A stretch of DNA of 57,252 nucleotides from Spirochaetia bacterium (GCA_021413825.1 JAIOPQ010000112.1:1-57252); one strand, 5' to 3'; counted from the stretch's first letter, positions 8,880 through 17,876 are shown. Program-made: numbers and translations. Notes: generated from the sequence alone by a model not told the origin.

Positions 8880-8905
8880 ATTTTAGTGCGACGCACTAGC
8901 GTCAA
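8880..8905 (-). promoter_or_regulatory. Promoter region with operator-like palindrome for the phasin-like gene
   Basis: On the minus strand a TTGACG box (8905-8900) is followed by the perfect inverted repeat TAGTGCGTCGCACTA (8898-8884) and TAAAAT (8885-8880). The spacing between the two boxes is 14 bases, shorter than usual, so the exact -10 is uncertain. The palindrome lies between the boxes, where a repressor would block RNA polymerase. Confidence 0.55.
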
Positions 8906-9077
8906 GTCGGAAAAGAAATTTTTTCCCAGACCCCGAGTTTCTACGCAGGGATGTTCGATCGGATTTTCTGGCAGAGGCACAGCAAGCGAGCGGTGACATC
9001 TGTATATAGCGAGCCTTTCAGACGCGCAGAAACTTTCTTAAACTTGACGAGTTCAAACAAGCTCTCAAACCAAACCC

Positions 9078-9968
9078 TTGAGCTTTCGAACGAGCATCCT
9101 CCAATCCGTTGGGCAGTCGCTTACCAGCGATCAGATCGAATTTTTGGCCCGTGAAGTTGACAAGGACTTCGACCTCAGCCGTGTATCAGGTTTTGGTTCG
9201 AGCATCCGCGTGCCGCAGCAGGTTGCGGTTCGTTGCATAGGTGACCATTTTTCCGCCGATCGAGATCTGCTCGCCTTTCGTTCGCGCGTGCTTCGGGCAG
9301 AAGGAACATTTCTAACCGGTATGCAGGTTGGCCTGAAGGGCAAAGCAACTCTACTCGAACTTCTTGAATTGCAGGGTTGGAAGTTTGACCGGCAGATGGG
9401 CCAGTTCATTAAGGATCAGTCCTCAGAGCGCACGGCAGATTGGGGCTACATGGTGGAGGGGCGCGAATATCATCTGAGCTTTGCCGCTCTGGATGTTGTT
9501 TCAAGTTCTGAATTCGGTGCTAACGAAGCAAATGTATTCGCCGCACTGCGCGAGTACATACGGAACTACGCCGAAGTCTGGAATGGAAGACTCTGGAGCT
9601 GGATGGGCGACGGGGGAATGGTTGCATTTCATGGCGCGGATGCAGTCAATCGTTCTGCGATTTCCATGATGGCTGTCCTTCTGAATCTTCCAGTTTTCAA
9701 TATCAAATATCTTCCCGGTGGCCCAGAACTTCGACTGCGCATAGGCATGCACTATGGAACAGCTACCTATAAGCATCCTGTGAATGAAATTTTCTCAAAC
9801 GATCTGCGTGTTGCGCAAAAACTTGAATCAGATGTCTGCGAACCAAATCGAATGGCGATTTCCAGTTCTGTGTATACGTTTTTGAAACCGGAACTATATC
9901 CGTGGTTTCAACCGGGCCCCCGGCTGGACCAGCTCGATACATTCAAGCTAACGCGAGTAATGGAATGA
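9078..9968 (+). CDS. Class III nucleotidyl-cyclase-like protein, subunit A2
   Basis: 296 residues, TTG start at 9078; no in-frame ATG precedes the conserved part. It is a paralogue of A1 along its whole length: VSGFGSSIRV in the N-terminal domain, RTADWG before the catalytic domain, then D139 (FAALDVVSSS) and D178 (WMGDGG) as the two metal aspartates. The stretch matching VNxAxR reads LRVAQKL (243-249), so Asn is Arg (R244) and Arg is Lys (K248). Like A1 it keeps the metal half and lacks the transition-state half of the site. Its TGA overlaps the ATG of B2 (ATGA). Confidence 0.85.
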   Translation: MSFRTSILQSVGQSLTSDQIEFLAREVDKDFDLSRVSGFGSSIRVPQQVAVRCIGDHFSADRDLLAFRSRVLRAEGTFLTGMQVGLKGKATLLELLELQGWKFDRQMGQFIKDQSSERTADWGYMVEGREYHLSFAALDVVSSSEFGANEANVFAALREYIRNYAEVWNGRLWSWMGDGGMVAFHGADAVNRSAISMMAVLLNLPVFNIKYLPGGPELRLRIGMHYGTATYKHPVNEIFSNDLRVAQKLESDVCEPNRMAISSSVYTFLKPELYPWFQPGPRLDQLDTFKLTRVME

Positions 9969-10894
9969 GCGAAAATAATCAAACAATCGCAATCGTGGAT
10001 GACGATCCTGTCTTGCTTGAGATACTACAGCGAGCCATGGCCGGGTATTTCACTATGCCGATTTTGATTTTCCCGAGCGGCGAAGATTATCTTCAATTCT
10101 TTGAAAAGAATAAACCAGCCATAGTGCTTCTGGATGCCGGACTCCCCGGGATTTCTGGGCTTGAGTTGCTTGGCAAGATCCGTGAAGTCTACTCGAGGGC
10201 TGAACTTCCAGTGATTTTCATCTCTGCCGATGCGGATTCAGCACACGTAGTGAAAGTGCTCGAAAGCGGTGCAAACGATTTTACAGGGAAGCCCCTTGAT
10301 TTGCCCGTGCTCGCGGCCAGGATGCGAGTTCATCTTTCGATACCCGCAACGCTCGCTAAACCGGCGCCTGCGCCGGTCGGCCAGCTGGTTGAGGGACAGA
10401 AATATCGCCTAACGTTCCTGTATTGTCAGGTCGCAGTGGATCGCACATTTGCTGCCACCCGCCAGGGTTCTGACGTCCAGGGAGCTTTGACTCGCTTGTT
10501 TGACATTTACAGCAAAACAGTTGAGCGTTACAAGGGGCAACTGTGGCTCAGAAAAGATGACGCTGGCTTCTTTGTGTTTCAAGGGGACGACCTCACTGCT
10601 GCCTTGATGTGTGCTCTGGAACTACTTACAACGAATATCATTCATGAAATTCTAATGGATCGATCCCAGGTGCTGGTGATGAATCTAGGAATTGATTTTG
10701 GTGAAACTGTGTATCGGGCGGATCCCGCAATACTGCAGAGCGATGCTCTCAATCACAGCGCTCATCTGGCAAAGACAGAGGGCCGTGGCAAGCTACGTAT
10801 CTCAAAGCGATTTTATGAGCAATTGTCGCAAGCGGGCCAGCGGTATTTCAGAGAAAGTGGCGACCATATGCTACACAGGTCCATCGTAGAATAA
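9965..10894 (+). CDS. Receiver plus cyclase-like protein, subunit B2
   Basis: 309 residues from ATG 9965, which overlaps the A2 stop; a longer frame from 9902 would overlap A2 needlessly. Residues 6-125 are a complete receiver domain: D12-D14, phospho-acceptor D57 (VLLDAGLPG), S87 and K109. Residues 145-305 are a diverged cyclase domain with Gln at the first metal position (Q155, as in B1) and the stretch SDALNHSAHL (259-268) with the transition-state Asn (N263) and His (H267) where Arg is usual. It mirrors B1 except that its receiver can be phosphorylated, which suggests phosphorylation control of the A2/B2 pair. No cognate kinase is adjacent. Confidence 0.82.
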   Translation: MSENNQTIAIVDDDPVLLEILQRAMAGYFTMPILIFPSGEDYLQFFEKNKPAIVLLDAGLPGISGLELLGKIREVYSRAELPVIFISADADSAHVVKVLESGANDFTGKPLDLPVLAARMRVHLSIPATLAKPAPAPVGQLVEGQKYRLTFLYCQVAVDRTFAATRQGSDVQGALTRLFDIYSKTVERYKGQLWLRKDDAGFFVFQGDDLTAALMCALELLTTNIIHEILMDRSQVLVMNLGIDFGETVYRADPAILQSDALNHSAHLAKTEGRGKLRISKRFYEQLSQAGQRYFRESGDHMLHRSIVE

Positions 10895-10916
10895 ACTGAA
10901 CCGTTGAGGTCTGGGC

Positions 10917-12113
10917 TTACTTTAGCATAAGCTGCCGAATTGCCCGTTGCAACCCACCCATTGTGAGTGGATACATTGGAATTGCATCTGCGATGGCTGA
11001 AATTGTTTCATGCGACCAGCCGCGTTCCGGTTCTGGATTCAACCAGACCATATGGGGAAAATGCTCGCGCATATCCTTGATTCGCTCATAGGCGCTCTGA
11101 ACATTTCTTTGATTTGCTTCTTCTTTCTGCCTGGCCTTGTAGTAGTATTCAAAGAACGCGTGGCGTTTATCAAACAGTTCGTAGGGGTTCATGCAGGCAT
11201 CGCCCGCAAAAATGATTCTGGTTTCGCGATCATATTTTTTATAAAGATCATCAATTGAAATAGATTTGCTGAACCAGGAATCTTCAAACACAAATTCATA
11301 TAGAGCATTGTGAAAGTAGTAGTGTTTGAACTCACGGAAATGTTGAATTTTTGAGGCGGCTGTAAAGAGTCTGCTAACGGTTCCAGCATGCGGTGTCATA
11401 CTCCCGCCAACGTCCGTTAGGAGTATTACCGTTAGGCGATTTTTGCGTGAGCGCTGAAATACTGCAGTTGGATCGCCACCGTTTTGGCTGGTTCGTTTAA
11501 TACTCTCCGGTAAATCAAACTCAGGACGACCTTCGCGCCGCAAATCACGCAGTTTTCTGAGCGCGATTCTAAACCCGCGCACGCCAATTCTTTCTTCATC
11601 GCTGTATTCTCTGTAACGCCTTGCTTCCAGTGAATCAATGGCAGAGCCTGAACGGCCTGTTCCACCAATGCGCACACCGGAAGGATTCTCGCCGGAATGA
11701 CCAAACGCCGATACGCCTCCAGTTCCAATCCATTTGTTCCCGCCATCATGGCGCTCGGTTTGCTCACGCAGGCGTTCTTGGAGTTCTTTCCAGAGTTGCT
11801 CGGGTTCATAATTCGGGCCATTCTCGGCAGCGCTGCGCTCGCGGGCCAACTGAAGCCAGTCGTCCAGGAGCCTTCTAAATGCATCTTCGTTTGCGATAAC
11901 ATTGCGGAACAACTCGGCAAAAACTCGATCAAATCGATCAAAGAATTTTTCATCCTTGGTCAGAGTCGATCTCGCAATGAAATAGAAGCGTTCCGGAGTA
12001 ATTGGAATTTCTGCCTTCCCATACCCGTCTAGTGCCCGTAACAAATCAAGGAACTCACCCGTACCGCAGGGAATTCCGGCCGCGCGCATCTTAAAGAAGA
12101 AGTCTAGAAACAT
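10917..12113 (-). CDS. VWA domain (CoxE-like) protein
   Basis: 398 residues. The C-terminal half is a von Willebrand A-type domain with a MIDAS-like motif DVGGSM (from D234; a variant of DxSxS with Gly at the middle position). The N-terminal half matches the all-helical region of CoxE-like proteins. It lies 3 bases after a MoxR ATPase gene. MoxR/VWA pairs are known as chaperone-like systems that insert metals or remodel protein complexes. The residues from 130 to 175 are Gly- and Ser-rich. There is no signal peptide, so it acts in the cytoplasm. The target is unknown. Confidence 0.85.
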   Translation of the reverse strand: MFLDFFFKMRAAGIPCGTGEFLDLLRALDGYGKAEIPITPERFYFIARSTLTKDEKFFDRFDRVFAELFRNVIANEDAFRRLLDDWLQLARERSAAENGPNYEPEQLWKELQERLREQTERHDGGNKWIGTGGVSAFGHSGENPSGVRIGGTGRSGSAIDSLEARRYREYSDEERIGVRGFRIALRKLRDLRREGRPEFDLPESIKRTSQNGGDPTAVFQRSRKNRLTVILLTDVGGSMTPHAGTVSRLFTAASKIQHFREFKHYYFHNALYEFVFEDSWFSKSISIDDLYKKYDRETRIIFAGDACMNPYELFDKRHAFFEYYYKARQKEEANQRNVQSAYERIKDMREHFPHMVWLNPEPERGWSHETISAIADAIPMYPLTMGGLQRAIRQLMLK

Positions 12114-12116
12114 AGC

Positions 12117-12911
12117 TCACAGTCGAGCCTTGATGAGGCGCATGTCTTCTTCGTTCTTGATCAGGCTTCCTGGTGCTGGAATTCTACCGTCTTCCAAATT
12201 TAAGCCCTGATGAATCAGAATTCTAAGCCAGTCGATTAATTCCGATGTAGATGGTTTCTTTCTCAGCTCGTTTAGATTTCTAAGCTTGTAAAACATTGTG
12301 AGCGCCGCGTCCATGAGGCTGGTCTCGAGATCCGGGAAATGTTTTTTCACAATGATCTGCATGAATTGAGGGTCAGGAAAATCAATGTAATGAAAGATGC
12401 AGCGACGCAGGAATGCATCAGGAAGTTCTTTTTCATTGTTTGAGGTAATGATTGCAAGGGGTCTTTGCTTTGCTCGTACGCGCCTGCCGGTTTCAGTAAT
12501 TACAAATTCCATTTGATCCAGTTCAAGAAGTAGATCGTTTGGAAATTCCGAGTCTGCTTTATCGATTTCATCTATTAAAACAATGCATGGCTGATCGCTG
12601 TCGAATGCCTGACCAAGGGGCCCTGGTTGAATATAGTTCTCGATGTCCTTTACTTTTTCTGATGATTCAGCAAACCTTGAATCGTTTAAGCGAGTCAAGG
12701 CATCATAAAAGTACAAGCCATCGCGCGCCTGTGAAATGGATTTGATGTGCCAGCGAAATAGAGTGCGACTGCGACTCTCAGCCATGGCTTCTGCGAGCAA
12801 AGTTTTTCCTGTGCCAGGTTCTCCCTTGAGGAGTAGGGGGCGCTCTGTGATTTCTGCTACCCGGACTGCCTCTTCAAGCGCCGGTGGAACTACATATTGA
12901 TTGGATTTCAC
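12117..12911 (-). CDS. MoxR-family AAA+ ATPase
   Basis: 264 residues. Walker A is GEPGTGKT (30-37) and Walker B is VLIDEIDK (111-118, D114/E115). Sensor 1 is in IITSNNEKELPDAFLRRC, followed by an arginine-finger region. The length is a little under the usual MoxR length of about 300. The start overlaps the stop of the PilZ gene by 4 bases, and the VWA gene follows 3 bases later, so the three form one operon. Known relatives remodel proteins together with a VWA partner. Confidence 0.92.
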   Translation of the reverse strand: MKSNQYVVPPALEEAVRVAEITERPLLLKGEPGTGKTLLAEAMAESRSRTLFRWHIKSISQARDGLYFYDALTRLNDSRFAESSEKVKDIENYIQPGPLGQAFDSDQPCIVLIDEIDKADSEFPNDLLLELDQMEFVITETGRRVRAKQRPLAIITSNNEKELPDAFLRRCIFHYIDFPDPQFMQIIVKKHFPDLETSLMDAALTMFYKLRNLNELRKKPSTSELIDWLRILIHQGLNLEDGRIPAPGSLIKNEEDMRLIKARL

Positions 12912-13522
12912 TGTGGGTCTACTGTTACGCCTGTCTGCTTTTGAATGAAGCGAGTGAGGCGTTTTCTAGTTTCATTTGATATGGTTGTGAACTCAACGCC
13001 CGTGTCAAACAGTTGATCATTTTCTTCGTTCACTCTACACCAGGCAACCTGTCCCTGACAGAGCACGCGAATCTTGTCTTCCTTTATGTAGAAATCAATA
13101 CTGATGAGCATACCTTTCTTGAGCTCGCGACGGCCCTGCATGCGCACACCGAGTTCAGAAAGATCAGTCAGCCTGGTTTCAAAACGACCCGATTCAGTCC
13201 AGCCCGTGTAGTTCATTTTCATATCCGTGGACATTCGATTGCCTTCGCGGATTTTAGATTTGTGAATCGTTTTTGGTTTGTGCAGATCGACCATTGCACC
13301 GTTGATTTTTTGAACGGTGGTCTCAAAGAAAAACTGGTTCTTTTCGACTTTGAATTCTACAACGATCTCAGCGCCAAGAGTTAGTGGAGCAGACTCGCCC
13401 ATGAACAATACGATGCTGTCTTTTGCAATTTCTTTCAATTGGCCCTGGTATTTCAGGCCCTCATCGTTGTTCTCCACGGGGCAGACACTAACGGGCAGGT
13501 TTTTTTGGAGCGCAAGAGCCAT
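12908..13522 (-). CDS. PilZ-domain protein (likely c-di-GMP receptor)
   Basis: 204 residues from ATG 13522 (a TTG at 13531 would add three residues). Residues about 1-85 resemble the YcgR-type N-terminal beta domain. Residues 90-195 are a PilZ domain with both c-di-GMP-binding motifs: RxxxR as REGNR (R92, R96) and DxSxxG as DLSELG (120-125). It is the first gene of an operon with a MoxR ATPase and a VWA protein, so c-di-GMP may control that pair. No Shine-Dalgarno sequence is seen before the start. Confidence 0.82.
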   Translation of the reverse strand: MALALQKNLPVSVCPVENNDEGLKYQGQLKEIAKDSIVLFMGESAPLTLGAEIVVEFKVEKNQFFFETTVQKINGAMVDLHKPKTIHKSKIREGNRMSTDMKMNYTGWTESGRFETRLTDLSELGVRMQGRRELKKGMLISIDFYIKEDKIRVLCQGQVAWCRVNEENDQLFDTGVEFTTISNETRKRLTRFIQKQTGVTVDPQ

Positions 13523-13609
13523 TTCAAACAAGGAGGACGACCCAGGCCGGTATCTGTCAAGGATTCATGAATGAGTTGATGCCTGGTCGAACTCGTAAAA
13601 ATTCGAATC

Positions 13610-15547
13610 ATGTCACTGTGGTCTCCCTCAGCCGAGCGAATCGCCTCCTCGCAAATGGCCGCCTTCCAGGCAAAAATTCAGCAGAAATACAACGTATCGC
13701 TGCCGGACTATGAATCGTTACATCGATGGTCCGTGGAAAATCTGGCGAAATTCTGGGGGGAGATCTGGGATCTCGCGGGTATTCGCGCGTCTGTTCCATA
13801 CAAAGAAATCATTGATGATCCAGGGCGCATGCCGGGAGCCAGATGGTTTAGCGGTGCGCGGTTGAACTTTGCTGAGAATTTGCTCCGGTTTTCAGACGAT
13901 AGAGTGGCGCTTGTGTCAGCTAACGAGTCTGGTGTGCGTGCGCGGCTAACGTATCGCGATTTGCAGACGCAGGTTGGATCGCTTGCGGCGGGAATGCGTG
14001 CGCTTGGAATAACATCTGAAAGCCGCATTGCCGGATTCGTTCCCAATATTTCAGAGACAATCGTTTCCATGCTCGCTGCAACTTCAATCGGCGCGGTTTG
14101 GAGTTCAAGTAGTCCGGATTTTGGGATCGATGCGGTGCTGGATCGTTTTAATCAGATCCAACCCGAAATTCTAATCACGGCCGATGCCTACTGGTTCAAA
14201 GGAAAAAAGATCGATTGCCTTGCTCGCGCTAATGAGATTGCAAATCGAATCCAATCAATTAAGACCATCATTGTAATTGGCTATGCCGCAGACAGGCCAG
14301 ACCTTTCCGGTTTTTCAAAACGAGCGGTTCACTTTATTGATCTTGTGGCCCAACCGGCTCCGCTTGAATTCGCGCAGCTCCCATTTGATCATCCAGTTTA
14401 CATCATGTATTCGTCCGGCACAACGGGCCTGCCCAAATGCATGGTGCAGGGACCGGGAGTATTATTAAATCACTTAAAAGAGTTGGTCCTGCACACAGAC
14501 CTAAGGCGCGATGATACGATTTTCTATTTTACAACCTGCGGATGGATGATGTGGAACTGGCTTGTAAGCTCGCTTGCCATTGGCGCCAAACTTGTGTTAT
14601 TCGATGGAAATCCGTTCCATCCTGAGCCTGGTGTGCTGCTTGATCTTGCAGAGAAAGAAGAGATATCTGTGTTTGGAACAAGCGCGAAATATTTGTCCGC
14701 ATTGGAAGGTGCCGGAGTGATTCCGCGTGAAACCTTCGATCTAAAATCGATTCGCACAATTCTGTCTACGGGCTCGCCGCTTTCGCGCGAAAGTTATCAA
14801 TATGTGTATCAAAAAATTAAGTCAGACGTTCAGCTCTCAAGTATTTCAGGTGGAACGGATCTAAACGGGTGCTTTACTCTTGGGAATCCAACGCTCCCCG
14901 TATTTGAGGGAGAGCTGCAATCGCGCGGACTGGGAATGGCAGTTGAGGTCTGGGATGATTCTGGAAAATCGGTTCTAAAAGAAAAGGGTGAGCTTGTGTG
15001 CACCAGAGCTTTCCCTTCCATGCCGCTTTTTTTCTGGAACGATGTGGACGGCCAAAAATACCACAAGGCATACTTCGATATGTTTCCAGGAATCTGGCGC
15101 CACGGTGACTTTGCCGAAATCACTGAAAACAACGGCATGATCATCTACGGGCGATCAGATGCAACCCTCAATCCTGGCGGAGTGCGAATCGGAACTGCCG
15201 ATCTCTATCGCGTGATTGAAACCTTTCCGGATATAGAAGACAGCGTTGTAATTGGCCAGGAATGGGACAATGATCAGCGCGTAATTCTGTTCGTGAAAAT
15301 GAAAAATGGAACGTTAACCGACGATCTAAAATCTGAAATCTCAAAGAAGATCAAGGATACAATTTCTCCCAGGCATGTCCCGGCCTTCATATTTCAGACT
15401 CCAGATGTTCCCTACACAAGGAATCTCAAAAAAGTGGAGCTTGCAGTCAAGCGCACCGTGCAGAACGAACCTGTGACAAATCGGGACGCTCTGATCAATC
15501 CTGAGTGTCTGGAGTATTTCAAGAACATACCGGAGCTTCAGAAATGA
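13610..15547 (+). CDS. aacS: Acetoacetyl-CoA synthetase
   Basis: 645 residues, normal for acetoacetate-CoA ligase, which activates acetoacetate with ATP and CoA in the cytoplasm. The N-terminal MSLWSPSAERIASSQMAAF and GARWFSGARLNFAENLL are typical of this subfamily rather than acetyl-CoA synthetase. The AMP-binding P-loop IMYSSGTTGLPKCMVQG is near residue 264, and SSISGGTDLNGCF lies around 410. Acetoacetate arises from polyhydroxybutyrate or ketogenic amino acids, which connects it loosely to the phasin-like gene 5 kb upstream. It overlaps hemB by 4 bases (ATGA). Confidence 0.95.
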   Translation: MSLWSPSAERIASSQMAAFQAKIQQKYNVSLPDYESLHRWSVENLAKFWGEIWDLAGIRASVPYKEIIDDPGRMPGARWFSGARLNFAENLLRFSDDRVALVSANESGVRARLTYRDLQTQVGSLAAGMRALGITSESRIAGFVPNISETIVSMLAATSIGAVWSSSSPDFGIDAVLDRFNQIQPEILITADAYWFKGKKIDCLARANEIANRIQSIKTIIVIGYAADRPDLSGFSKRAVHFIDLVAQPAPLEFAQLPFDHPVYIMYSSGTTGLPKCMVQGPGVLLNHLKELVLHTDLRRDDTIFYFTTCGWMMWNWLVSSLAIGAKLVLFDGNPFHPEPGVLLDLAEKEEISVFGTSAKYLSALEGAGVIPRETFDLKSIRTILSTGSPLSRESYQYVYQKIKSDVQLSSISGGTDLNGCFTLGNPTLPVFEGELQSRGLGMAVEVWDDSGKSVLKEKGELVCTRAFPSMPLFFWNDVDGQKYHKAYFDMFPGIWRHGDFAEITENNGMIIYGRSDATLNPGGVRIGTADLYRVIETFPDIEDSVVIGQEWDNDQRVILFVKMKNGTLTDDLKSEISKKIKDTISPRHVPAFIFQTPDVPYTRNLKKVELAVKRTVQNEPVTNRDALINPECLEYFKNIPELQK

Positions 15548-16536
15548 ATATTTACGACCTTCCACTTCGTCCCCGCAGGAATCGTCGCACAGAAGCGATT
15601 CGTTCACTTGTGCGCGAGCACGGTGTCCTTGCATCCGACTTGATTCAGCCAATGTTTATTTGTGAAGGCAAGAACCAACGCGAGCCAATCGCCTCTATGC
15701 CTGGGATTTCAAGACTGTCAATGGATCTGGCTGTAGAAGAGTGCAAGATTCTGAGCGACCTTGGAGTGAACGCTGCCGCATTGTTCCCCGCAATCTCTGA
15801 TTCAAAGAAGGACAAATTGGCCAAAGAATCAAAGAATCCAAATGGGCTTTTGCAGAACGCAATTCAGGCAATTAAGTCGGCTGTTCCGGGGTTCTGTGTA
15901 ATCACAGATGTTGCAATGGATCCCTATAGTTCAGATGGTCATGACGGATTTGTGAATGAAGACGGTGAAATCGTAAATGATGAAACGTTGCCCATACTTG
16001 CCAGCATGGCTGTTGCGCAAGCCAGGGCAGGCGCAGATATTGTAGCCCCATCAGACATGATGGATGGGCGAGTAAGTGTGATTCGCGAGGCACTGGACGA
16101 GAACGGATTTACGAATGTTGGAATCCTTGCCTATGCAGCCAAGTATGCATCGTCCTTCTATGGGCCCTTTCGCGATGCGCTTTCAAGCGCTCCCAAATCC
16201 GGGGACAAAAAAACGTATCAAATGGATCCCGGAAATGTACGCGAGGCATTGCACGAGGTTGAACTGGACATCAATGAAGGAGCGGACATTGTAATGGTTA
16301 AGCCGGGCCTGCCATACCTGGATGTCCTTAGAGCAGTTGCAGAAACTTCAAGCGTGCCCGTCGCTGTGTACAATGTTTCGGGAGAATACGCAATGCTTAG
16401 AGCTGCATCTGAACGCGGCTGGATCGATTATAAAAAAGCCGTGCTTGAGACGCTCCTTGGGTTTAAGCGGGCTGGAGCGGATATGATTCTTACGTATCAT
16501 GCTCGTGAAGCTGCTGAGTGGATGGGAGGGAAGTAA
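15544..16536 (+). CDS. hemB: Delta-aminolevulinic acid dehydratase (porphobilinogen synthase)
   Basis: 330 residues from ATG 15544, coupled to aacS. The enzyme condenses two 5-aminolevulinate molecules into porphobilinogen. The active-site lysines lie in AAKYASSFYGPFRDA and MVKPGLPYLDV. The metal loop reads DVAMDPYSSDGHDGF, with Asp where zinc enzymes have three Cys, so it should be a magnesium-type, zinc-independent enzyme. It is adjacent to a flavin amine oxidase; no other haem gene is in the window. Confidence 0.97.
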   Translation: MNIYDLPLRPRRNRRTEAIRSLVREHGVLASDLIQPMFICEGKNQREPIASMPGISRLSMDLAVEECKILSDLGVNAAALFPAISDSKKDKLAKESKNPNGLLQNAIQAIKSAVPGFCVITDVAMDPYSSDGHDGFVNEDGEIVNDETLPILASMAVAQARAGADIVAPSDMMDGRVSVIREALDENGFTNVGILAYAAKYASSFYGPFRDALSSAPKSGDKKTYQMDPGNVREALHEVELDINEGADIVMVKPGLPYLDVLRAVAETSSVPVAVYNVSGEYAMLRAASERGWIDYKKAVLETLLGFKRAGADMILTYHAREAAEWMGGK

Positions 16537-17876
16537 TGGCGGATGTAATTGTTATTGGTGCAGGTCTTGCTGGTTTAAATACGGCACGTCTATTAGCCCG
16601 ATCAGGTAAGAAGGTAATCGTACTTGAAGCTCGGGATCGGGTAGGTGGACGCACAGAATCTCAGAAACTGGGGCGGGGGATTGTCGATGTTGGAGCCCAG
16701 TGGGTTGGTCCAGGTCAAAATCGTTTGCTTGAGCTGGCTCGAAACTACGGCATTCCAATATTTCCTCAGCATACCGGAGGGAAGCAAATCCTGGCGCTGG
16801 GAGATCAAATATCTACGTATACCGGCACAATTCCTTCTATCCCCATTCATGCCCTCGTTGAATTACATTTGCGCCTAACGTCTATTGAAAAACAATGCAA
16901 GACGGTTTCACGTGAGGAGCCCTGGACTTCAAAAAAATCCCCGGAATGGGACTCAATCAGTGTTGAAGGTTGGAAACAGCGCAATATCCTTACGTCAGGG
17001 ACTCGTTCGAGCATTGACGCTGCAGTTCGTTCCATCTTTGCATGCGAGCCGTCTGAGATTTCCTTCTTGTATTTCATGCATTATTTGCATTGCGGCGATG
17101 GCTTTATGCGCCTGGCGGATGTAAAGAATGGAGCGCAGCAGGATCGATTTCTGGGTGGAGTGCAGCAAATTTCCCTGGCAATGGCGCGCGAACTTGGAAA
17201 ATCTCTCAAGCTCAAATCTCCGGTGCGACGAATCAACCAGAGTAAGACAGGCGTAGTGGTTCACACGGATCGCGGTCGATTTGAAGGAAAGTTTGCTGTC
17301 ATTGCAATTCCACCCATCCTTGCTTCCCGCATTGAATTTGATCCGGGACTTCCGGCGAATCGTAACGCCCTGAATCAGCGGATGCCCATGGGTTCAGTCA
17401 TCAAATGTTTTGCGCTGTACGATCGACCATTCTGGCGGGATCGTGGCTTCTCTGGCGAAGTTGTAAGTGATGGTCCCTGTGTGCGCCTGACGTTTGATGG
17501 AACGGTTCCCGATTCTAATCAGGGCGCAATCGTTGGCTTTATTCCAGGAGAAACCGGGCGCTACTGGTCTACCCGCACTCCAGACGAAAGACGGAGTGCC
17601 GTTCTCAAGGATTTTGCACGCTTTTTTGGTCCCGAGGCCCTCGGGCCCATGCAATACATTGAAAAGAACTGGATTGCAGAAGAGTTTAGCGGTGGATGCT
17701 ATGCGGGACTCATGGGACCAGGTGTGATGACATCGTTTGGATCTACAATTCGCGAACCGGTTGGACGCATTCACTGGGCGGGAACGGAAACAGCGACAGA
17801 ATTTACCGGGTATATGGAAGGTGCTTTGCAATCTGGCGAACGCGTATCCAGTGAGATTTTACGGCGCGGACGTTAG
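16536..17876 (+). CDS. FAD-dependent amine oxidase family protein
   Basis: 446 residues from ATG 16536, preceded by GGGAGGG and overlapping the hemB stop by one base (TAATG). The N-terminal dinucleotide-binding motif VIVIGAGLAGLNTARLLARS and LEARDRVGGRT are typical, as is the C-terminal FAD contact IHWAGTETATEFTGYMEGAL. The family covers monoamine and polyamine oxidases and some carotenoid or porphyrin oxidoreductases. Coupling to hemB could suggest a protoporphyrinogen oxidase role, but the C-terminal motif is closer to monoamine oxidases. The substrate cannot be told from the sequence. Confidence 0.88.
   Translation: MADVIVIGAGLAGLNTARLLARSGKKVIVLEARDRVGGRTESQKLGRGIVDVGAQWVGPGQNRLLELARNYGIPIFPQHTGGKQILALGDQISTYTGTIPSIPIHALVELHLRLTSIEKQCKTVSREEPWTSKKSPEWDSISVEGWKQRNILTSGTRSSIDAAVRSIFACEPSEISFLYFMHYLHCGDGFMRLADVKNGAQQDRFLGGVQQISLAMARELGKSLKLKSPVRRINQSKTGVVVHTDRGRFEGKFAVIAIPPILASRIEFDPGLPANRNALNQRMPMGSVIKCFALYDRPFWRDRGFSGEVVSDGPCVRLTFDGTVPDSNQGAIVGFIPGETGRYWSTRTPDERRSAVLKDFARFFGPEALGPMQYIEKNWIAEEFSGGCYAGLMGPGVMTSFGSTIREPVGRIHWAGTETATEFTGYMEGALQSGERVSSEILRRGR

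Noticed and set aside
11432..11953. 173-codon frame overlapping the VWA gene in another frame
   Set aside because: Shadow of the VWA protein, which has clear motifs.
13523..13609. Consensus -35 TTGACA upstream of the PilZ operon on the minus strand
   Set aside because: No acceptable -10 box at 16-19 bases could be found, so no promoter is called.
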